Source: Scortum barcoo (lineage: Eukaryota > Chordata > Actinopteri > Centrarchiformes > Terapontidae). Taken from it: a stretch of 64,000 nt of DNA. Both the position numbers and the translations under genes were made by a program. Of the stretch, positions 56,190 through 64,000 are shown piece by piece. Position 1 is the stretch's first letter; every line of letters begins with the position of its first letter. The notes under the pieces are model-generated. The model saw nothing but the letters and a program-made list of their open reading frames with translations. It searched no databases and had not been told where the DNA came from. The stretch covers positions 11,273,759-11,337,758 of the forward strand of contig CM041551.1 in assembly GCA_023238725.1 (NCBI GenBank), read 5' to 3'.

Positions 56190-56590
56190 TTAGGAAATAT
56201 GCTTTCTTTCATGGCTTGTGATACTGCTCTCATAACTGTCTGTGCAATATGACAGTAGTGCTGGGGTTTATTTAGCTTAGCTTAGCCTAGCATATAGACT
56301 GAATTCAGGGCGAAACAGCTGGCCTGGCTCACCCCAAAGTGAGAAAAATCTGCCTTCCAGCACCTAAAAACAGGAGGTTTTGTATGTATTAAGTAACAGT
56401 AAAGATAAAAACTGTTAGCAAGCCTTAGAGATGCTGATTGGCACATCTTGTTACCTTTCCAGGCTAGTTGTTTCCAGTTTTTATGCTAAGCTAAGCCAAT
56501 AACTTCCGGACTGCAGCCTCAAATTGAAAAAAACACACAGGAGATCGATCTTCTTCTCTAACTCTCAGCAAGAAAGCAATTAAATGTATC
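56190..56590. mobile_element. MITE-like element with terminal inverted repeats, copy 2
   Basis: It starts 'ggaaatatgctttcttt', continues through 'ttagcttagcttagcctagcatatagac', 'cagctggcctggctcacc' and 'aaaatctgccttccagcacct', and returns as the inverted arm 'gttacctttccaggctag', 'ttatgctaagctaagcc' to 'gatcttcttctctaactctcagcaagaaagc'. The same family as the element at 46595-47035, recognised as a frequent percomorph repeat. No transposase frame. Confidence 0.75.
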
Positions 56591-56880
56591 AGCTGCTTTA
56601 ATCAGCAATAATGTACACATTCACAAATTTAAGTTATTTGTATCTCCATTTGTACTCATCTACATGTATTTGTGTGTGTGTAGTTTGTACTTGTATATGT
56701 GTGTCTGTGTGTGTGTACACGTTTAGGGGAGTGCGTGGTGATGATCAAAACACAACACGGCCTCACAAACACCTCCAGGTGCCATGACTCTGTTGCCATA
56801 GTGATTAGGAGTGACATAGGTTAACACCTGCTAGTGCTCACTCATGGAGATTAATGTATGGCGGCTCAAGCAGGGCACAC

Positions 56881-56911
<31 letters not shown>

Positions 56912-57734
56912 AGACACACAGGCACACACTTGCACTAGACCCCTGTCCCCTCTAATGGGGACTGATAAAAGACAGGCTCCACCTCTCACAAACAGGACCG
57001 ACTGGGCAGCTCTCGGCCAGCTCCACTGCAAACATTTCCATGTGCTGCTGCATTTAGGCATACAGGCCCATGACTAGGAAGCAGGACACCGTTTCTCTGG
57101 GCTCACTGGAGCTTCACTACACTCCCTGAAACACCGTGACAGAAGGCTAGTGGCTTTATATAAGGCCTCTATGTTTTGTCTGTGATATTAAGTTACAAAA
57201 ACTCATGTCAGCAGGTCACTGGGGCTGACAGGTAGACAGATGTAGGCTGCTTTTTAACGTCTCTCCCAGGGATGTTTTATGCAAGCAAAATAAGCTACGG
57301 GAAAATGCACAAATGAGGAAAAAATATTAATCTGAGAGAGAGGCCGACAGGTAAAGTCATCCAGTCAGCATTGTCACCGCAGACAGCAAATCCTAAATGA
57401 AGTAGGACAAGCAAGTCGGTCTTTGAGGCGTTTGACATTCTGTGGCTCATTTCCATTGTTGATGGCTGAGCCAGAGACCAGCGTGGCCGTGGCTCAGGCT
57501 TATTTACACACACAAATGAGGCAGACCTGATATGAAGATTACTAGGATCTGCCTACAACAGGACAATCACTCTATTGGATGCCCTGTCCACTCTGATCTC
57601 TGTCCATTCACCCACATTTAAGAATACATATCTTCTCACTTATCTCACTTATTATGGTTTTATTTATTCAGGTTTTTACTTATCCTTAACAAATACCTAT
57701 CAAAACAGATGACATTACTTTGATATATATCAAG
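56591..57734. other. intergenic, no gene seen
   Basis: GT-rich sequence at about 56660-56720 and a CA microsatellite at 56881-56909; otherwise unique sequence without supported features. Confidence 0.7.
56881..56909. repeat. (CA)n microsatellite
   Basis: Perfect CA run, 29 nt. Confidence 0.97.
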
Positions 57735-58070
57735 AGTTAGTTCACCCGATTACAAAAAGGTCTTTGTCACTCACCCCATGTGGACATGCAAATAGTTTTG
57801 TTTTTTTCTTTTTCTTAAATGATCCGCCCTTGCGATTTCTGTCTCAGCCCCAGTGCAACAGAGGTGCATGGTATTTCGCTTGTATTGTACATAGCGCTGA
57901 GAAATTACATTTGAAAAATTCTCTTTTTCCAGAAACAGCTCAGACAGACAGACAAAAAAAGTTATTTCCAGAAATATTCTGGATAATCCACAGACCTCCC
58001 TGTCAACAGGACTATTTCTTACAAAGTACTCACAAAGGAACTGCACATTCTTAGGTCTGTGGATTATCGA
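57735..58070. repeat. common fish interspersed repeat with internal inversion
   Basis: 'agttagttcacccgattacaaaaa' at the left, and 'atttgaaaaattctctttttccag' and 'gataatccacagacct' further on, match a repeat I recognise from many teleost genomes. A 16-bp perfect inverted copy of the last motif recurs at 58053-58068, so two pieces abut head to head. Confidence 0.55.
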
Positions 58071-58129
58071 GAACCTGGACATTGTTTTCTGTCAAGACGT
58101 TTTTCTGTGATTTGTTTTTTTCATGCTAT

Positions 58130-58320
58130 TGGCATGGCTCTGTTGGGATGGCAATGTGGGCCTGTAGGTCAGCACCTTGGTCCAGAGTGTAATATCTCAA
58201 CAACTACTTGATGGATCAGCATGAAATTTAGTACATAGGTTCATTGTTCCCAGGCAATGAATGTCCATTGGAGTCACCAGTGACTCTACATAGCTAGTTA
58301 CACCACAGGTAAATTAGATT
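58130..58320. repeat. fragment of the teleost 'tctcaacaactattggatgg' repeat
   Basis: 'ttggtccagagtgtaatatctcaacaactacttgatggatcagcatgaaatttagtacat' (split here: 'ttggtccagag', 'tctcaacaactacttgatgg', 'catgaaatttagtacat') followed by 'ttcattgttcccaggcaatg' is a recognisable, diverged copy of a very common teleost repeat. No coding capacity. Confidence 0.65.
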
Positions 58321-60330
58321 TTTTTTTTTGGATGAACTGAACCTTTTAACTTATTCAAAGGGATGTTTTTCCAGATAACAGTGACTTAATCTGCTGTCCT
58401 TTATTTAAAAGTGCACCTCTGACTTCACAAGTGGTTTTCATTGTGCTTTGCAGCCTAGAGCGGCTCCTAGCCTCCATGCCGGCATGTATCCCAGAGCAGT
58501 GACTGTAAAATCCATTTGGGACACTAAGCCCTTAATGATGAGGGGATGCTGAGGTAAGGCAGGTACCCTGACTTCCCTCCTAAACGCTGATGGTTTTTGG
58601 ACAACTCTAACTTCCCTGGACTTGGGTGTCCATCTGGGCCAAATCACTCACATGGTACTGTTTATTTGGCCTGTTAGAGACTCAGGAATAATCGGACCCC
58701 CCTGTTTTTTTCCTTTTTTCTCTCTTCTTTTTCCCCTGGTCCTAATAGCAATTGATATGCGCTATTAGAGGGTATTCACTGTGTAGTTTGCGCTCACATG
58801 AAAGCGGTGGTCTGTTTACGGAATTCAAAATGATTGGGATTTGGAAGCATTGTCATCACGGTTAAGACCAGGGAAAGGATACAAGGCACTTAATAACAAT
58901 GAAGAGAAAGATCCACTCCACGCTTCACCAGCAGGGCAAAATGTTTAAAATGAGCACACTGACACATGACCGGTAAACTGTGGGCTGGCACGTTTTTCTG
59001 CAGCATGTATTATATTCACTGGAGAATTTAAGGAAGTACATTATTTTCTAATGACTTGAGGTTTGTAGTCAAACGTAGTCCATCAGCCAGAGGATTTTTG
59101 GTTTACTGTGACACTGTTGTATGTTTTTTTTAGGAAACTGATTTGAACTCAACAAACTGTAAAAGACCTTCCAAAACCACTCCTACCATAGTTATAAAAA
59201 CAAGCTCATTCTGGTTCAAATGGATAGTAATGCTTCATTTTTGAAGACGGTGCTTCCCATCAACTAAATCAAACACTGTAGGAATAATAGTCATAATAAC
59301 AATGTTTTTTCCATACAGTGTATATGCCAACTGCACCGCTCTCTAATACAAGCAACATGAAGGATCTCAATCTGTTCACAATTATCAACAATACGTCAGT
59401 CAGCATTAAATCTGAAAGGAGCTGTTGTCACAGTGCTGTCACGCTATGGGCTGCCACCATAATGGCACACAACAATAATAAGGCCTTCAGTCTATTGTGG
59501 AATGGCCCTGTGGGCCCTATGCACTTATTCCAAAGTTTCCGAAATACTTTTTTGCAATTGATCGGCCCTGTCATTTTGCAAATTTCACAAAAAGAGGGAG
59601 GAGGGAGGACAACAAAGCTTGGAGGTGTAAAAATAGCCTTCAGGCTTTGGGATGCATTGTTTAGTCTCTCAATACAAAGGGAGGAGTGAGAGCTGAGGCT
59701 GGGAATCACCCTAAGGGGCTAGGGTGGAGAGGTGGAGGCACGCTAAAAAACAAAGTCCAGGTGACATCCTAGCATCAGTGTCAGCCATTTAGGGGACAGT
59801 GCAGCCATATCAGTGACAAAAAACGCTGCAGGTTATGAGCGCCATCAATGCTGGTGTGATTCTGACAGGGAGGAAATGAGTCAGAGTTGTCAACACAGAC
59901 CTTAAGAAGACAATGTGTGTCTTATATAAGGCCCCACTTGTTGTACATGTTAAATGTTGCCCTCTTTAACTTGGTGATGGATGTGTTTTTCCTGGACTGT
60001 TCTTTTAAAAAATGGATGGGGCAAGTGATTTATTCTTGTATATGTCTTCTGTATGGAAAGAACTCATTTACATAATAGACATGTGGCCTCTCTAGCAGCT
60101 TTACCACCAACCAGACCTGCACAATATTTTGTTTATCAGTTGTAGTCATAAATGAAGTGACAAATTATTGTATCTTGGACTCATTATTTTGGTCTTTCTC
60201 TAGTTTACAATCACAGGTGTGAACGGGATGTACAGCAGCAAACAAATCGAGAACTTCACCCATAGGCACAGCCACTTTTTTACAGCGACTGGGCGGTGTA
60301 ACCGCTTTACACTTTTACTGAATACCACTG
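58321..60330. other. intergenic, no gene seen
   Basis: Unique sequence. About 59440-59640 is high-complexity with a GGAATG core (TEAD-type) and ATTGTG, possibly regulatory (inference). No convincing open frame. Confidence 0.65.
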
Positions 60331-60337
60331 TTACTGA

Positions 60338-60440
60338 ATACCCCATTGCATGATCGAGGTTATGGCTAGATAAAGCAAGCAGGACTACATCATCTGCAAA
60401 GAAGCAGAGACGATACCCCAAGCTACCAAACTGGACCCTC
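60338..60440 (-). mobile_element. LINE reverse-transcriptase fragment (FADD box)
   Basis: On the - strand, GYRLCFFADDVVLLALSSHN is followed by LDHAMG. FADDVVLLA is the catalytic Y/F-x-D-D box of non-LTR retrotransposon reverse transcriptase, and the upstream DNA ('tccagtttggtagcttgggg') also fits a fish LINE I recognise. Only about 30 codons are recognisable, and a frameshift precedes the box. Dead remnant; family not assigned. Confidence 0.7.
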
Positions 60441-60481
60441 CATTATCCACAGAGAATTGCTCCTTTTTTGTTAAAAAAAAA

Positions 60482-60717
60482 AGTCTATTTAGGATGGTTC
60501 AAGCATGTGATAAAGATACCTCTCTGTACAGATATCCAATTTAGAGGAAACCCCAGTGCAAAACACCTTGGAGGGTTTGCATATATTAACATGTCCTGTA
60601 ATGTCTCAGGTTCCCCAGGAAGCATTGGAAGCCATAAATAGGAGGAAGAACGTCACAGCTACTTTGCTTAGCCTGTAGCCACCTTGACCTGGACCCATAT
60701 AAGCATGAGAAATTGGA
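60482..60717 (+). mobile_element. 3' end fragment of a fish LINE
   Basis: Successive segments ('aggatggttcaagcatgtga', 'gaggaaaccccagtgc', 'ctcaggttccccaggaagc', 'gctttgcttagcctgtagcc'-like, 'gacctggacccatataagca') follow the order of the C-terminal end and tail of a teleost non-LTR retrotransposon as I remember it. The frame is broken by many changes. It lies head to tail against the - strand reverse-transcriptase piece, so the two are rearranged or separate insertions. Confidence 0.65.
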
Positions 60718-60719
60718 TT

Positions 60720-63700
60720 CAGATTACAATATGGTACTCCAGTTTTGCCTCTGTCTCTCTCAGGTGTGAGTCTTTTCTGTTCTGAGATCCAACCTGGGCC
60801 TCCTTCCAATCACTGTGGTGGTCAGGCATTTTCCTATGATGAAGTAGGATCTAGAGTAATGGATCCATTTAGCAGTAATATTCCTTAATGGAAACAGCCT
60901 AATTACAACCACAAATAACCACAAGCCTTCACAAAGGATTAAATATACAATAGCAGAAAAAAGGCAGGTATATATTTTCCAAATGATGAAAAAGTAAAAC
61001 ATCTGCTGTTCTTAGCAGGTTAAAAAAGTCTTAGAGGGAGAAAGAAAAATGCTTTGTCACTTTAGATTTCACAGCACCAGCTTGAGCTAGGAGGCGGCTG
61101 GTTTGGATTTCAAAGCCCCCTACTCCAAGGGAGAAAACAAAAACAAATATTTGTTTTGTGGTTTATTGTTTTTTAATATGGCAGCGAGACGAGACACAAA
61201 TTGAATGCAGAAAAAAGTAAGATGCCGCTGCTGAAAGCAAGGGAAAAGATCTGTCTTTCCCTTCAAGGAAGATTTGTGATTTTGATTACTGATCAGTTTG
61301 ATTATTTGAGTTTTAATCTTTTTGATTATGTTACTCAGATACAGATTTCATAGGAAATAGGAGCTTTTTTAACTTTCTCTAAGGCTTTGCTGGACTAAGC
61401 TTGTTCTGTCCTCTCTGCTATGGTCCAATTTCCATCGTTACTAGTGAGATGATCTCAGATGAAAGCACCGACAGTACAAACTTCTTTAGAACTTCTCAGA
61501 TTTAAAGGGTATAAATCAGAAACTACCTCTTGCTAACAAATGACAGAATAATCCTCTCTGCTGTGTGGACAATTTCAAATAAGGCCAAATATCCAGGGTT
61601 ATTAATAGTACCACCAGTCGATGGCAGGCCACAGTAAGTGGCAGGTATAGTGAAATGAGGCCACCAGGGACTGCTGATTGTGAGTGAAGGCCTGTGATCA
61701 TCACTCATCACCGGTCGTTACACCCCTGTCGCCGCTGTTGGTTAGACCCACTGGCTGCTAAAATTGAATCTCAAGTTGTGTCCTATTTTGGTTTGAGGAA
61801 CAGGTGATGTGCTTGGCCCGACATGTTCCCTCGCCTCCACACCACCCCCTTGGGGCTGTTAGTGAATGCAATGACAACATAGTTTTCCAAGAAAAGGAGT
61901 GGAGGCAAAGAGGGCCTTCCATTCCCCAGCACAGATCAATACCTGATTAGCCTAGCCTAAGTGCTGCAGAACCGTGGCATGCATGGTTGTGTTTAACATG
62001 GGAAAAAGACATGTTTCCCATGAGCACCTCAATAAAAGACATTTGTCTCTGCTTTTGTTTGGTAAAATAAATCTGTGTTGGGCAGCGAGCGGTAATCAGT
62101 CCGGCACTGTTTAATTTGCTGTCAGCTTGCGTAGCGCAGAGCTGTCTGTCTCGCTTTGTTGGCCTTTGTTGACAAATGCTTGACTGACTTGAAAATATCC
62201 AGTCAAATTAGGCAAATCCTTTGTTCCTCATGTGCTCTGACAGAGAGCTGCACAGCCTGAGAAGTTGAAAATGTCCCTGCAACAGCAAGGTGAATGATAT
62301 TTAATTTAACCAAGTCATTTTTTAGAAGTCTAAATTTCATATCCCTCTGGTCTGCAGCTGGAGGACAAATAGCAACAAACAGAGTGGATTTGTGCCATTG
62401 TCAGCGGCAGCACACCTGGACTTCCCTGGGCTCTGCACCTGCCAGCCGGCTCACAGTGTAAACTTCTCCCAACCTGCCATTTACATGCAGGTCAAATCCT
62501 ATTCAAATGACTCCATCTAAACAGAGGAGCATTTCAAAACAGACACCCTCAACTGACTTGTGATTATGTGTCAATTTGTATAAGGTCTCCGTGGACGGAA
62601 TAATCAAATTAATTCTGCAGACAATAATCTCTAATTGTTTACATAATAGACATATAGAGCCTTATATATGGTTTTTAATTAGTATACAAGTCATTTGGTT
62701 CCTCTTGCTCATGTTAAATCTATTTCTGGAACCATAAACATAAATATCTTTCCCATTAGTCACAGCAGGGGTGGGATTGAGAGAAATAATGCTGCACTGC
62801 TGCGACAAAATAGTTGTTATTTGCTTGGCACACTACCTCAAACTTTCCTACAATCTTACAATTATTTCTACCATGTGCATGATTACGGAGAGCAATAGAT
62901 ATGCACAGGCAAATTATAGTCCAATCTGGGACGCTTAGATTTGAATACCAGCATGCTTAACTACAAAGACCACGCTAGAGAGGAGCATGAATCATATAAG
63001 AGGGGGAAATAAGAGGAAGAGAGCATGCAGCCAAAAGTTCCACATCCCTGGTTTCGGGGATATGGAGCAGTCCACGGATGGAGTATTAGTGTAGAGTTAT
63101 ATATTATGTGTAATTATGAGACTGAATTTAAAGGGTTTCAAGGTAAAAGTTCTGCCGGATGCCAAGAAATGACATCCTTGGGGAATATACCCAATGCTGT
63201 AACTTCATTTAAAGAAATGAACCGTTTATATTAACCACAATGAAGACAAACTAGTACAGTGGCTGCTCTTTCCTGTGAAAGTGATCACATCTTTATGGCT
63301 CCCGTCACTGCTCTTTACAGATCTGTTTCCCAGAGGTATTTGACGGGGAGAGCCAAAGAGGGAGGAAGTGTGGGTCTGCAGCCCCCGTGTTAACAATGGC
63401 TCTCCTCAGACCCCCGGCCCAGGCCCAGCCAGTCATGAAACACCATGGAGATGTTATTGACCTCAAGGTTAACTCTCCTCAGGTAAGCCTGGGAGATAAT
63501 GGACAAAGAGCAGTTCTTTTACAGGTGGAGTGACACGGCATATCCGCGCAGTGCGGCTCCTCTCGCATTGACAGATTTTCTAATTCACTGCAGATTCCCA
63601 TAAAACTGGGTGGCCAGGGCCAGCTCTGCCCAACAGAGGGCCCATTCATGCTGGGTGGGATAGGGGGCCCGGCCAAATTAACCTGGATTAATTTAAAAGA

Positions 63701-64000
63701 GCAAAGGGTCCTTACATCCGAATAAAATGAAGATCAATAAATTAAATGTCCAGGTCAGGATGTCAAGTTGCAGCGATGATCGACTGACATACAGAAAGTG
63801 ACGCTCTTTGGCTGAGAACGGGAGGGAAAAAAGAAATGGGCGAGAGATCCTTAATTACTTTATTCCAAGGAAGAGAAGTGCTTCCATGCGTCTCTCTTTA
63901 CATGCTAGAGTTGCGCTCCTATAAACACACTCATGTCAGAAAAGAATGCTCATTATTCCTCTCATTTGGCCCTGGGATTAGTTACCGAAACAGAAAAGTC
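60720..64000. other. intergenic, no established gene
   Basis: It includes a TGATTA cluster (61283-61328), a CTTTGTT cluster (62154-62225) and an exon-like open segment (63321-63482). About 61960-62460 and 63280-63700 are high-complexity. No open frame matches a protein I know. Confidence 0.6.
63321..63482 (+). other. exon-like open segment of unknown nature
   Basis: 162 nt (54 codons) open from an acceptor (cactgctctttacag) to a strong donor (CAG|gtaagc). The frame reads ICFPEVFDGESQRG early and MKHHGDVIDLKVNSPQ at the end. I do not recognise the product, and no partner exon is visible nearby. It may instead be conserved non-coding DNA. Confidence 0.25.

Noticed and set aside
56690..57061. 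Val/Cys-repeat open frames over CA/GT runs
   Set aside because: Generated by the microsatellite at 56881-56909 and neighbouring GT-rich DNA.

Overview
The window is vertebrate genomic DNA, almost certainly from a teleost fish and probably a percomorph. It carries one recognisable protein-coding gene, eya1 (eyes absent homolog 1), on the + strand. The teleost call rests on the compact gene (about 30 kb of coding span), abundant (CA/GT)n microsatellites, and interspersed repeats that I recognise as common in ray-finned fish. These are a terminal-inverted-repeat element present twice, a widespread 'tctcaacaac...' repeat, and pieces of a fish non-LTR retrotransposon.

Region 1-34 kb: sixteen coding exons joined by canonical GT-AG introns reconstruct a 592-residue EYA1, the length I know for human EYA1. 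The order is a Tyr/Ser/Thr/Pro/Gln-rich transactivation region (residues 1 to about 275), a basic linker (about 288-322), and the C-terminal HAD-type EYA phosphatase domain (about 323-592). The catalytic residues D328, D330, T502, K534 and D556 are all present. The 3'UTR runs from 31858 to a poly(A) signal at 34006-34011. The transcription start and 5'UTR exons are not visible; the first coding exon has its own splice acceptor, so they lie upstream.

The most interesting observation is an additional, frame-neutral 66-bp exon at 2301-2366. It encodes a 22-residue insert containing GDNITMLTTADWLL, which resembles an N-terminal segment of the paralogue EYA4 and is absent from the 592-residue EYA1 form. 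Including it would give a 614-residue protein. The 5' half of the gene also holds other splice-choice signals: a TAGCAG tandem acceptor, a strong decoy acceptor leading to a stop, UG-repeat tracts around small exons, and two frame-neutral exons that each carry a consensus SUMO site.

Region 34-64 kb: no convincing gene. It contains microsatellites, two copies of a MITE-like element (about 46.6-47.0 kb and 56.2-56.6 kb), other fish repeats (about 38.1, 57.7 and 58.1 kb), opposed LINE fragments (about 60.3-60.7 kb), and unique sequence with clustered transcription-factor core motifs. A long non-coding flank fits a developmental regulator with distal enhancers, but conservation could not be tested. 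Notable single items are a 20-bp-stem hairpin just past the eya1 poly(A) site, an exact PBX-MEIS site at 52.6 kb, and a 54-codon open segment with good splice signals at 63.3-63.5 kb.
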